Shown here: positions 21,601-33,285 of the stretch, in pieces
Position numbering within the stretch: the first letter of the stretch is position 1
Layout of the letters: every line of letters starts with the position of its first letter
Assembly (NCBI RefSeq): GCF_000224145.3
Contig: NC_020179.2
Location: 3,313,885 to 3,377,884, forward strand
Length of the DNA stretch: 64,000 bases
Source: Ciona intestinalis
Lineage: Eukaryota > Chordata > Ascidiacea > Phlebobranchia > Cionidae
Direction of reading: 5' to 3'
Translations under genes and position numbers: made by a program
Notes under the pieces: generated by a model
Database searches by the model: none
Told to the model about the DNA's origin: nothing
Seen by the model: only the letters and a program-made list of their open reading frames with translations

Positions 21601-24600
21601 TCCAGAGGTGAAAAGATACTTCTTGGGAAGATGCAGAGTTGGAGGAATTTAGTGATTGTGTCGTTCTTTGTGGTTTCTTGGGAAAAAAAGGGTTGTTAAG
21701 GCAGTGATGCCAGATGTTTTTTAGATTAAAATTGATTGGGCAACAATGGGATAAATTTAAATATATCTTGGTTTGTTTTAACAATTTTTTCATTTGTAAA
21801 GGATGATACAAAAATTGGTAAGTAATGTTACAAATCATATGAATTAATGATACAAAATCAATGAAATATATTACAATATCATATTAATTAATGATATAAT
21901 ATTATATGAATTAGGGATACAAAATCATATGAATTTATTGAATTATGATATAAATCATGTGAAAGATGATTTAAATGATTGTAAAACTCACTTGCAAGAA
22001 ACCATTGTTCCTTCTCGCATCTGAACCTCTCCCTGACTCTTCCATGATGATCTTCCTGCTTCTTCTGCTCCTCTTTAAGCTTCGAGATTAGATTCTCGCA
22101 TCTTTCTTTCTCTCGCCTCTTTCTAGAGTCGCTCGACTAAAAAAGTTTTTTTTTGTTATAAAAAATGAAACAAAAAATGTGCTTTTTTAAAAACAGAATC
22201 TGCTGTAAATTTTATAAACTGTTAATCCAAGAATATGCATCTATAACAGTTTTGAAAAGCTGTTTTAGAATAAAACAAAACTAGGCAAATGAAAAATACA
22301 TTATAACAACTAGGCAAAATTATTTTTCCAATTTTTTTTGTAATTTTTTACAATCCAAATTACAAATTTTTTTACAACACATAATTTTTTTTTCTAATTC
22401 CAAATTTTGTTTTTAATTTTTGCAACTCACCCCTTCTTGTTCAATGCCTTGTATCGTTTGCTTTAGTTTCATAATCTCTCGGTCGTATGCTGATGATGGG
22501 ACCTCTATATCATATAATGTTAACGACCAGAACGTTGTGTAGAATCGTGGAGATATATCAAGCCATATCTGCATGGGGAAGTTTGAGCTATTTAGTAGAA
22601 TGCAATGTTTACACAGCTAAAATTGTTAACTTTATTTTTTAAAGAGAAGTTATAAGCAATTTAAATATTTTGGAAAAAAAGTTCTAATTTTTCCTAATTT
22701 TTTGAAAAAAAAACTTTGTGTTCCAGTTTATGCTAAAATTTTCTGAAAAGAAACGTCAAAAATAAATAAGAACCGGACAGGTAACATTCTTTAAATATTA
22801 TGTAAAACTTCAGTGATAAAGTGCAAAAACGAATATTACTTTATCTGAGTGCATCGAATGTACAAGTGATGAGATGGGCGTTACAACAGCATTAGATGCC
22901 GATATATAACGCTGGGCTTTGTCAGAAACTCCTTTCTGCTTGGATTTCTCTTGCTTGCGTAACTCATCATACTTGGTCTAAGTAATAACAATGTGTTGGA
23001 AACTTATATGATCGGGAATTTATTTGCCCTGTTTGATTTTTTTCAGTATAGGATAATATCCATATGATATATCCTTTATCCACTTAATATATTAGGACTT
23101 AAACACACTGGGTGTATTTTACACAATGTTTTAGTCATGTCTCGACAGAGAGCATGGTGTATTATATGTAGTGTTGTATTTATATAAAGATAGCACATTC
23201 AAACCTTTACATATATAGTAGGGAGGGGGAAGACAGGACACCTTCAACACATAATAACCAAATATCCTGATCGTGTTTTAAACAATTAATAACGGTCTAT
23301 AGAAATTGTTTGGATACGGTTTTATAATTTTTTGAATGATCTTTGTTTACTACCAAATGGGCCGAAAAAAATAGAACCAAAAGGTGTCCCATCTTTCCCC
23401 ACACTACTATTGCAAATAAAAATACAGCTAATACTTGAAAAGGAGCCTATTGTAGAGACGATGCTTATTGCTTGTTGTATATATTGTAAGGATTTAGTTT
23501 TGAATGCACGCAAAACACGAAAGAGAACGGAGGAAGAAGGCAAATGAAAAGGGACGTTTTGCACAAACACGCACACAGGAATAAGCGCTACACTATGCTA
23601 TATACATACAGGTTGTACAATATTTTTTTAAAATTTACTAAAATTACATACATGTAATAACACTTACATTAATCTGGTGATAATACATTGGCCTTGAAAG
23701 GAAAAAAGCTACATCAGCGGGGGTGTGGAAATGAGAGGACAGAACGTCAATTGCAGGAAATCTTTTCAAATATTCTTCCGAACCAAGTTGAATAGAAAGA
23801 AAGTTTCCAAACTGGACCAAAGTGTCATGGCACTACAAATTGAAATAAGAATAAATATTTTAAACAAACACTAACTTTTATATAATAGTTAATTTGTTTA
23901 AGTTTTTGTAAAATTGTTGGAGTTCAATGAAAGAATGTTTAACTTGTTCACATGAAGCTTTATTTGTGTTTTTAGTTATTTTTATTTAAAAATGCAACTT
24001 GTTTATTCTCTCGTGATGGAGTAACAACAGTCGTTAAAACACGAGTGTTCTGTTTCATACACCCCATGCCCACTTACGAGTTACAATGTATGTAATTTGT
24101 GGTTGTTTATTTTTTTTAAGAATTTCTTTTTATTTTTGTGTAATATAACTTAGACAACTCATAAAAACTACTAGGTTAGAGCAATTCTAACCTGGTCTGT
24201 TAACTTTCCTACAAGTTTAAGATGAATGTCCTCTCCTTCATGGAAAACAATCCCTTGCCTCTGTTGAGCCATCAGAAGACACAGAGGAAGAGCAAGGTTT
24301 TGCTCCAGAAGAGCTTCTTTCAATCTGTTGGAAGATTTTTTCGTGTTCCGGATTTGCCCGAAGTAACCGCCCTGATTGGTGGAAATTTTTAATTAAAAAT
24401 AACCTCAAAGCAGCAGTAATTTTGTGTCCAATACAAATTTGCTGTCTTATTTTAAAATATTTTAAAGTTTTCCAAAAACATAAATGATTCACACTCTTTC
24501 AGGTACAAAGCTACTAGAAAAATATATCATTCCAGTCTAGTTAGAATTTAAAAAACTTTAATAAAAACTGATCAAAATATCAAACAAGGCTAAAGAGTAA

Positions 24601-27600
24601 ACTCTGGCCTAAAACTCAAGTCACATTCCAAGTTTCAGCATAGGACCTAACCCAGTAGCGCGGCCAGGGGGTTTTGTGGTCGCAACTCTACCCCCTCTGT
24701 TTAAAAAAAAAACGCAGTAAACTTCTTCTTTTTTAATTTTTTTAACCATATTATTTTTTTCCGGTTGTTGCACTAACACAGAACAACCACAAAACCAACC
24801 TCAGCTTTGAGTATTTCTCCACCAGCCAATGCCTCTAATTGGTCTGTGGTTATTTCCTCAGATATTTCAATACCAGACATCTTCTGAACAACTTCTTTCA
24901 TAATAAGAAGATCAAGGCTGAAAAAATGATATATAAGTTAACAGTGCCATCAGAAATAGTCTTAAAATTGTTTTTTTTTGCGTAAATTTAGGGGTATCTG
25001 AGGTGACCTGTCACCCAATTTTTAAAACATAGTGGGACATCATGTTTTAGCATCCTAGTTTTAAACCTAAATCAGATTTTGTTTTGCTGTTAGGTGTCTA
25101 TACAGAGTATATTGCACTCATCACATTAACCAATGAGGTTTCCAGTATTTTACAACTATGAGTGTAACTGTATTCTAACAAAGTTTTGCCGTACAATGTG
25201 TTATGTTTTAATAAATTGCTACGTGTTATCTTTTGTCATATAACATGTTTTTGTAAGATGACAGCATATAAACAATACACCCAACGTTTTCCTACCTTTT
25301 CCCTGCTTTGAGTTGGTTAGCCACATATTGCAGAAGTCCAGAAAGTTCGATTGTATATTTCTTAAAGATGGCTCCACAGAATGAAGCAAGACCTATGTGG
25401 AAAAATACAAGTATAATTACAGAAACAGGACCACAGCATAATTTTACATATTTGTTTACAGCAACCGTCCGCAAGTAAATTGTTTAAACATTTTAACTTA
25501 TGGAACCCTGCCACTCAAAAAGAGTGTTGTTAATTGTTCGAAACCTGATCAGAAAAGTTGGGATTTAAGTGCTAACGGTATCCCATCTTATCCCACAGTA
25601 CTATATATGATTTGTCTTATCGCATGTAGATGTGTGGCACCATTTTTCAGACCAGACACCCTGTTTAACAAGCAGCCAGCAACAGGTATATAAATAATGA
25701 CATGACTTACTTTGTAGCCAGTTAGATATATTAGTATCATCGTGCTTCATTCTCTCTTTCTGTGGGTTGGCCAGCGCTTCAATAATGCAGACTATAAATA
25801 TAAAGTATATATATGTCAACTGTATGAAATATAAATTGTTGGTAATTTTACGACAAACATTAGAGAGCAAATATCTGGGGAAATAAAATACTAGTAATTT
25901 TCTATTCTAAATGGGTGGGGTCCTGCTGGCATGTGTTGGGTCTTAGGATTTAGGCCAGAATTGGCTCATTACCCCGACACTCATGGTGCTACTACATGGA
26001 CCTCACCAGATTTTGAAGTCTGCCAGTTTCCCAAAGGTAGGTGACTTAGGTAAAAAAAGGTAGGTGACCCAAAGGTAGGTGACTCCCAAAGGTAGGTGAC
26101 TTGTAATTTAACTTACATGCTAATACATCATATGTGAGATTGGTCAGGTATTTAAGTGCATCGACTACAGGCATGATAAGATTGTCGTAGCGCTGAATCT
26201 GGGACAAAATCTGAAATAAAAACAATAAACTTAATACTTCATATAACAAATACATACAACTTAAAATATTGTTTAGAAAATGGAATATTTTTAATCATTT
26301 GTATTTAATGAGATATCTTAGTGATTTTTAATGGGTAAAATTATAAAAAAAAACGGTAAAAATTTACAAACTACAAAAATTAAATTATCTATATGGGCCT
26401 AAAAAAACTCAATACTAACATACAATGTTCTCACCAAATTTACATACACATAAACACTGGTATATACTTACACAGTCAAACAGAATGGTTGGGCTACTGT
26501 GACTTAATTTTCCCATTTGTCGGCCTGTCTGTTTTACATTCTCTTTCGTTAAGCGTCTAAAAACAAAGAATTTTAACATTATTCTAAATTTAATTCAATT
26601 TACTCAAGAAAATTTGTTGTTACATTGTAATCGAAGGATACCGGGTTCAAAGCTCGATATTGATACTTATAAAAAAAGGTGTATGTGTCCTTGGGAAAGA
26701 CACTTAATGGACAATGTTACACCCAGTGCTCACTAAAGAATTGTAGCACCCTGGGTGTTGGGGTAATGTGCCAACTCCGGCCTAAATCTTAGGCCCAATG
26801 GCATGTCTTGCTGTAGGACCTCACCCATATAGAATAGAATGTGCATGTATAATGCTGGGGTAATGGGCCAACTCTGGACTAAAACTCAAGCCCCATATTA
26901 TACCATGCTGTAGGACCTCACCCATATAGAATAGAACAAAAATTTAGAAAAAAAACAATATAAAATTATCACCTCATAATATATTTTGTTTTGTCGATAA
27001 TTTGAGCTTTGGCGAGCAAAAGTTCCGGGTGTTTTTCATAAGCTTCATTTTTCCATTCACCATATAACCTGTACCTGTATATATGTATAATAGTCATATG
27101 TTTTTTGGAATTTTGAAATAAAATTCATTATTTTGTTAAAAACTTACATATCGATTTTAAATAATAAATCTTACTCAATATTTTTTCCAAATTATTTATT
27201 TTATTTTTATTTTTTGATGCAAGTTACCTAGTTTGATAAGGAAGAAGTTTAATCATCATCCAAATCTCTTCGGATGCTGCGGAGTTGCTGAGGAGGAGAG
27301 ATAGAGATGGAAGGAGGACATTGCTGATCAATCCAAGAAACCCTCCATATATTGTTGTCTATATGAAGATCATCATTTAATTATCCTTGTGTGGTGGACG
27401 AGGGTTATACAACATCAGGATACAAATTATAAGGAAAAAAGTCGATTGAATAAAATTCCACAATGCTTTGCGAGAATTAGTGACATAAATCCTACTGACA
27501 ACTCAAATTTACGCGATTATAACATAAATGTAACTTCGAAATTAACAATCTTTAGCGTTTGTAGGGGTAAGTTGTGCAAATTCACAAATATTTGGGATTA

Positions 27601-30600
27601 ACATTGATAATTTGCGCCATAATACAAAATAATTAACATTTGGATTGTTTACTTTGGTCTAAATCCAGGATTGACCACACACTAGATTTCGGAGTGCTAC
27701 ACTGTAGAACCTAACCCACATAAAATAAAGGTAAATTGCCCTAATGTTTACTAAATGTTTTGTAGCACCCCGGGGGTTGGACTAATGGGCCAATTCTGGC
27801 CTAAACCTCAGGTCCTATGGCATTCTTCACTATAGGACCTCACCTAAATGAAATATAACACCACAACTGATTTAACAGGAGCATAATATCATGTTAAAAA
27901 TGTCTTGTTACCCGTAGTATTATTTCATGCAATAAATGAAACACATGATAACTTACTGCTTTGTGTTGGTCTGTTGGATTCGCTGCATAGTACTAAAAAT
28001 AAGAAAATAATTAATTTTAAATTGATGGTTTATACAATCTGTTTTTTCTTACTGCAAAGGTATTAAATGCGATATTTGTTTTTTTTTGATAAAACAATTT
28101 ATTTTTTGTAAGCGAAAAATACAACTTTTAGATAAAGTAAAAAATTAAAACGGGCGAAAAAATATATTTTTAGAAAAAGTGAATAATAAAAAAACGGGAA
28201 AAAAAAATTTTTTGAAATAAGTGGAAAATTACCTGAGTAAAGAATGCTTTGCCAATTCTTGCCAGCTTGACTAGTAAGATGGGGTCTGTAGCAGCTTTGG
28301 GGCCAAGACGATACAGAAGAGAAAACACCCCATGGGTTAGGTGGGTGAAGTCAGATACTGGGGAGGGGGGTGAATGGTGGGGTTCAAAGGAGGTTGGGGT
28401 ACATTTGTTACCCTTTATCTCGGCAACACTGAAAAAAGAAATACAATGTTACCACTAAAATTTTAAAATTTGTTCAAAATTTGCTGAATGTTTTTTAATA
28501 TTCATTCAAATTTGGCAATTTTTTTTTAGTATTTTAAAATATACCAAAGACTTTAAGTTAACAAATGTTCAAAATTTTAAAATATTTTTTTAAAATTCTA
28601 GTCATTATTTTTAATCCTGAAAAACATTCCACTTACTTAATATACAAAGGGTCTATTATATAAGAAGCTAGATGACATAGAGCTTTTGCAATAGGTGGTT
28701 GAGCCACCATCTGTACATGATCAAATCGATCCATTAGTTCTTCAGCATGGCTCCAGTCACCAATCTTTAATAAAGCTTCGCACAAGCCAAATTTCTGGTT
28801 GTTTTGTTTCTGTTTAAAAAATAGAAAGAAAAATTGTGAGCAGTTTGGTTGGATTTTCATCATGATTCATGGGCACTGAAGAATCATGGGCAAAATATAT
28901 GAGTTACTAATTTTCAAAATGTAGGGCATCTCATAAAGTAGAAAACAGATTCAAATACAAAATACTCACAAAATTTTTCACAAAACACTTTTAAAAAAAT
29001 AACAATCACAAAATTATCATTATAAATCGTATCACTCATAAATATTTGCAGAAAAAATAACAACCAGAACCTTTTTTACTATTCTCACAAAAAAAAAATA
29101 CTTAAACACTTAGGAAAAACTCTTAAAATTTAAAAAAGTACTGAGGAAAAAAAACTATTGGAAAACACTGAGGAAAAACTGACCACTTTTTTATGCTTTG
29201 TATCTTTTTCATCTGGTTTCTCAGCAGGATTAAGGAGCATCACAGTTGTCCTCCTCGCTTCTTCAGTTGATGTTTCAACGTACTTCGTCCATTCTTCTGT
29301 GATCATTGCATCACTTGGGAGCAACTGGTAAAAAATTGTTGGTTTATAAAAAAAAATCAAAAAAAATCTGTTATTAAAAAAAAAATTTTTTCAGAACAAT
29401 ACCAATCTATGATCATTGCATCACTTGGGAGCAACTGGTAAAACATTTTTGGTTTATAAAAAAAAACTTGAAATTAAATTTAAAAAAATCTGTTATTAAA
29501 AAAAAATAATTTTTAGGACAATACTAAAACCGCAAAGGGTATTAGAGAAAATGTATATAATATGGGTTTGTGGTAGTATAGGGTAAGTCTTGACAGTTTT
29601 ATATATAAATTGCTTACATGAGGTAGCAGATCATCAAGACACACAAGATTATGTTGTATTAGAAGAGCTGCAACGTTGTATAAAGACTCAGGTGTCTGGC
29701 TACCACTTGTCTGTAAATTAAAATAATATTTTGCAATTTTGTATATCAGCATAATGAACTAAAGGACAGGCAGCCCTGTTCAATAGTTTGAAAAAGGAAA
29801 ATTTGCCAAAAAAATATAATTTGAATAAAAAAAGGAAAATAATTTGATTAAAAAAAAAAATTATTTTTTTCAAAACTGATTTAACTTCTGTTTAAAAAGT
29901 TACTTACACGGTAAACACCTATATATGCATATAATTTGATTTTTATTACAAATCTATACAAACCTGATAGTGAGCAAATTTGAAGCCAAGTAAATGGCAT
30001 AGAGTTGAGTTTTCACACAGTATGAGATAATTGTTCACAAGTGGAATGAACATCTGACGTGCAAACTCAGGGTAACATTCAAACGACTCAAGTATTAGGT
30101 CAAGAACACGATTAGGGTCAATATTGAAGCAACCTGAAAAAAAAAATTTATAAGAAAAAGAGACTGATTTGATTTAGTCAATTTAGGCAAAATATATTTA
30201 TATATATATATCTTTTATAGAATTCAATTTGGGTTTTGATTTAGCCAATTTATAGGAAATATATATATGTCTTACAGAATACGGTCTGTAGACTTATTTC
30301 GGGTATTGGAATATGTATTCCATAGACAAGGAAAATAAGGAAATTAGCAGCGAAAAGGACATTAAAACACGCTTGCAGTATTAACTACTTTACTAAAATT
30401 GCTAAATGAAAGTGGCTGCCAAATTCAACACTTAACATTATATTCTATATGGGTGAGGTCCTTGGAATTTAAGCAAAAATTGGCTCTTTACCCCATACGT
30501 ATAATGTATTATTATTATGATAGTTAAATTACCAATAAGACTTTTGATGTTTTGCAGCAAGTCAGCCGGAGAAACACGTTGTCCACTCAAATCTCCGAGT

Positions 30601-32756
30601 TCGACAGATAATTTGGAATATCCTTCCATTTCCTCTCGCAGAAGATTAAACTTTTGTTGTTTATAGCTGAATGTGAATTGTAACAAGATTTATTGTTTCC
30701 ATTAGAAGTTTAACTTTCACTTTAAGTTTTTTTATTCTTCGCTACCTTAATCGTATAGACAAATACATTAATATTATTATATCCCACTGGTCACATGAAG
30801 GATGTACATAATTGCTTTGGGTGTTGGGGTAATGAGCGAAATCTGGACTAAATCTCAAGTCCTTGACAAGGAACTTTTTTAGAATAAAACAGATTTATAT
30901 AAAGGTGGATTGTAACACATTTTCGATTTTATTATCAGTCTTGGGTGTCATGGTAGAATTTTCAGCACTGAATTTATCATTAAAAAATGGGACCAATTTG
31001 TTTCATAGAAAAACGCACCTAGCTATGCCTACCCTGCATTTTAAAAAGTTTGGTGCCTATGGATTCTACACACCATCCATATTTATAATTTTAAAGGTAG
31101 GGGTAGAAAATTAACACTGAAAAATATTGTGTATCATTCATAGGTGCCAAACTTTCAAAAATGCAGGGGAGGCAGGATAGGTAAACCCATTTTTACGAAC
31201 CAAGTATAACTGAATTGTGATGTTTACTGATTAATGCAGTGCAGAAAAATCAAGAGTAGGCCTGCCCTCTGGCTACTCTTGTGAGAAGTCCTACTTAAAG
31301 ACAATGGAAAGATTAAGAATGTTACTTACAATAAACGCGTTTTTGTTTTGATATATTTTTGTTGGAATAGCTTGGTACTGTTGATCAGCTTGAGTGACTC
31401 CAAAGTTTCCACATCTAATCTTTCTTTTAGTAAAGCAATACCAACTTCGTCCTATAAATAACAAGACAACAACAGTTAACAGCTAGCTTAATGGCAGACT
31501 AGCATATGAAGGTATTTAATATAACATTTTCTTTTTAAACAAAAAACACTTTTGCTGACTATTCTATTTTTATTTTATATGGATGAGGTCCTTATTAAGA
31601 AACTAGAATGATTTAGGACAGATTTGCACCATTACCCCAAGTCCCAACTGCTTGCATACTTCTAAATCGAAATACTCCCCATGCAACTAGCGTGTCCGAA
31701 TTTTGCTGAATAATCGAATTTTTAGACTTTATGCATGTTTTTATGGCAAAATTGACAATAGCTCACCTTTAAAGTAGCAACAAGCGAAAGAAATTTTTCC
31801 CTGAGCTTTTTCTCGTCAAGCGCCACAAGTTCAATGTCAATCATCGAAAGGACGTCAACTACGGTTGAGCAGATTGCATTGTGGGTAGGCTGTAACATAG
31901 AAATGTAAAATATATTACGACATTATGTTTTAAATTTTTAATAATTTTTTTTGTTTTTTTTATTAAATTTTGTTATGGCATTTAGCTCAGAATAAAAGTG
32001 AGTACAAGGTAAACAAATTCTGTTACATTAATAAAACGCAGAAATGTAATGTATTGTGATTACAGTTTTTGTAATATATACATACAAACCTTTAATTCCG
32101 ATATCACAGAAATGAGATGATCATGTTTCAACTTCCCAGCTATAACGTGATGAATACATTCGTATAGAACTCGTCGAATATCTAAAAATAGAAACACTGT
32201 AACATAACTGGATGATGTATTTTAACTTAATGTTGACAGTATAAAGGTTTTGGAAATATTCCAAAAATACGGTTTTTAAAGACACTAATCTGAATTGATA
32301 CAAAATGTGCATTAAAATGGCAGATAACATGTATGGCACCATGTGTGCAACAATGGTATGTTATGTAAACATATTTAATTCTTACCTGGTATATCATTCT
32401 TCAATGTTCGTTTAGTTGGCTTGTCCATTGACTTTTTGCACAAAGCAATTCTGCGAGATAGGTAAAATGAGTTGTATAAAATAAAAATTGTATTACCACA
32501 TTTGTGATTGCAACAACCACGCTTTTTAACTAACTCTTTTTTCCAAATCCATACTGTGTTTTACAAGTGTCATTTTACTGCTGAATACCTTCTCTTTTTT
32601 TCAATCAATAAAATCTTCGCACCACGCCATTGTTTTTGAATAAACAAATAAAAATTACGTTATGAAACATTTCAATACATACACTTCATTTTTTCCTGTC
32701 TTCTCCCATGCTTTGCATATTTCTAGCTTCACAATTTGTGGATTTCCCAAAGCCAT
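15649..32756 (-). CDS. THOC2: THOC2 orthologue (THO/TREX complex subunit 2)
   Basis: I could follow 38 exons with consistent phase, about 1397 aa (human 1593). They run from ATG 32,756 (32683..32756, 32386..32450, 32090..32181, 31767..31889, 31330..31451, 30533..30666, 29964..30133, 29618..29710, 29184..29324, 28637..28809, 28233..28428 and so on) to 15649..15708. Diagnostic blocks are [134 protein letters not shown] and [19 protein letters not shown]. The last eight or so exons encode a Lys/Glu/Ser/Arg-rich tail. THOC2 is the scaffold of THO, which couples transcription and splicing to mRNA export in the nucleus. The final exon may use a GTTAGT donor and continue, so the 3' end is less certain than the rest. 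Introns hold many SINE, MITE and other repeat copies. Confidence 0.95.
18165..18345 (+). mobile_element. SINE family A, head and body
   Basis: Head AAAAGTGG, then a box-B-like GGTTTGAGGTTCGATGCC, then the TTGTGGGCATATAAG-type body and CCAACCCAGTGGTCACTAATG. The tail is absent. It lies in a THOC2 intron. Confidence 0.75.
19113..19418 (-). mobile_element. SINE family A, near full length
   Basis: It runs from the tail (AATGAATGTAACTTGCCTTA, ATACACCTAGTGCCAGCTT, GAGTTACCACATATGTAACT) through CATTGGGTTGAAGCAATTGTC and CTTGCCCAAAGACACATA to the tRNA-like head (CTCCAGGTTAGAGGCAGGCG, GCTAACCACTGTGCTAC). About 300 bp, in a THOC2 intron. Confidence 0.8.
19455..19654 (+). mobile_element. TIR element family B (~200 bp MITE)
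   Basis: Repeat family B. The left end is TATAGTAAGGTGGGGGAGATG and the right end is its near-inverted copy (TGTCCTGTCTTCCCC to CCCTACTAT). Internal landmarks are TTTGGTAGTAAACAAA and GTTTAAAACACGATCAGGAT. It is non-coding and consistent with a MITE flanked by TA. It resembles the MITE reported from Ciona (memory only). Confidence 0.8.
20588..20815 (+). mobile_element. SINE family A copy
   Basis: Head GGCAAGTAGTTAGTGCGC, box-B-like GGGTTCAAGGCTCGTCGC, body CCATTGTGGGTGTATGAG and CCAACCCAGTGGTAAC, then the tail TGGTAACTCATAAACTGGCA. It lies in a THOC2 intron. Confidence 0.78.
21230..21492 (+). repeat. Repeat family C, two head-to-tail units plus flank module
   Basis: Two units of about 90 bp, each GTAGCACCCTGGGTGTTGGG-like (the first reads GCAGCACCCTGGTTGTTGGG), then TAATG.GCCAA.T.TGGC, TAAATCTCAGGTCC and GGACCTCACCCATATGGAAT. 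The left module GTCGCCTACCTTCGGGG to CATCTGGTGAGGTCC recurs inverted at 25,990-26,050. GGTGAGGTCC and GGACCTCACC form an inverted pair around the units. Confidence 0.65.
23213..23411 (-). mobile_element. TIR element family B
   Basis: Left end TATAGTAGGGAGGGGGAAGA, right end CCCATCTTTCCCCACACTAC. The inside reads in the opposite direction to the copy at 19,455 (CCTGATCGTGTTTTAAACAA, TTGTTTACTACCAAATGGG). THOC2 intron. Confidence 0.8.
23988..24192 (-). mobile_element. SINE family A copy
   Basis: Tail ATGCAACTTGTTTATTCTCT, GTTCTGTTTCATACACCC and GAGTTACAATGTATGTAA, then a diverged body up to GGTTAGAGCAATTCTAACCT. It abuts the donor of THOC2 exon 20. Confidence 0.6.
24592..24770. repeat. Fragments of repeat families C and CAGTGGCGCAGCC-type
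   Basis: AACTCTGGCCTAAAACTCAA followed by TAGGACCTAACCC is a family C fragment. It is followed by CAGTAGCGCGGCCAGGGGG, related to the TIR element at 1,130. THOC2 intron. Confidence 0.45.
25496..25607 (+). mobile_element. TIR element family B, 3' fragment
   Basis: Only the right half remains: GTTGTTAATTGTTCGAAACC, TGATCAGAA, GTATCCCATCTTATCCCACA and GTACTATAT. THOC2 intron. Confidence 0.55.
25905..26103 (-). repeat. Repeat family C copy with short tandem repeat at its end
   Basis: Reverse family C unit (TGGGTGGGGTCCTG, TAGGATTTAGGCCAGAATTG, GACACTCATGGTGCTACTAC, GGACCTCACCAGATTTTGAA). It is followed at 26,030-26,103 by four copies of AAAGGTAGGTGAC with short variable spacers. THOC2 intron. 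Confidence 0.65.
26740..26936 (+). repeat. Repeat family C, tandem pair
   Basis: Unit 1 is TTGTAGCACCCTGGGTGTTG through GGACCTCACCCATATAGAAT. Unit 2, truncated at its left, has GGGGTAATGGGCCAACTCTG through the same end. A SINE-like fragment (about 26,635-26,735) precedes it. THOC2 intron. Confidence 0.7.
27640..27855 (+). repeat. Repeat family C, diverged tandem pair
   Basis: The first unit is diverged (TCTAAATCCAGGATTGACC to AGAACCTAACCCACATAAAA). The second reads TTGTAGCACCCCGGGGGTTG to AGGACCTCACCTAAATGAAA. THOC2 intron. Confidence 0.6.
29299..29516. repeat. Tandem duplication spanning the acceptor of THOC2 exon 9
   Basis: Two ~110 bp units (29,299-29,406 and 29,409-29,516) share GATCATTGCATCACTTGGGA, GCAACTGGTAAAA and GGTTTATAAAAAAAAA. 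The lower-coordinate unit contains the true exon start at 29,324 with its AG. The other carries an identical acceptor plus 25 exon bases inside the intron. Confidence 0.85.
30440..30500 (-). repeat. Repeat family C fragment
   Basis: TATTCTATATGGGTGAGGTC, TTGGAATTTAAGCAAAAATT and GGCTCTTTACCCC. A related fragment is at 30,820-30,865. THOC2 introns. Confidence 0.5.
31012..31190. repeat. Fold-back element with ~60 bp inverted arms
   Basis: The left arm (31,016-31,076) contains ACCCTGCATTTTAAAAAGTT and TGGTGCCTATGGATTCTACA. The right arm (31,122-31,186) is its inverted, slightly diverged copy (TGTATCATTCATAGGTGCCA, AACTTTCAAAAATGCAGGGG). The loop is about 45 bp. THOC2 intron. Confidence 0.75.
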
Positions 32757-33285
32757 GGTTATGATATTTAACACATAAATGTCCTATCCCTTGTGTGAAA
32801 GAAATTACAAAATTATACAAAAACTGCATAATAATTTATTACCTTTAACACTGATATTTAATGTATAGTCCTATGTTATTTAACACACATCCCAAAAAAA
32901 TGTTTTTTTTCTAAGTTATGCAACAAAAATGTACAAAACTGAGTTGAATATAATATAAAGGATGTTAAACGAACAAAATATTGCACTTTCAATTTGGTGT
33001 TGAACTTTTTATGAAGCATATACAGGCTTTCAGCAAAAACACACAGATTTCTAGCAAAATGAATTTTACTGTCTTTACACTTTTTCTTGGTCAACGTAAT
33101 ACATAATTAAATATACATGACTAAAGTAATGCATAAATGTACATGACAATTTATCTAAAACATATAATCAAAATAAAAGGAGCTGCTGGCTTCACCACAG
33201 CACCAATTTACATGACAAATTATAAAAAATAATTACCAGATAAAAACAATTTCACTACTAAAGCACCAATTTTTAATGTGTTAAT
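32757..33285. other. Intergenic between HYI and THOC2
   Basis: 530 AT-rich bases holding the HYI 3' UTR and the THOC2 promoter. The short frame at 32,876-33,094 shows no recognisable product. Too long a gap for the very tight spacing typical of tunicate operons. Confidence 0.5.
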
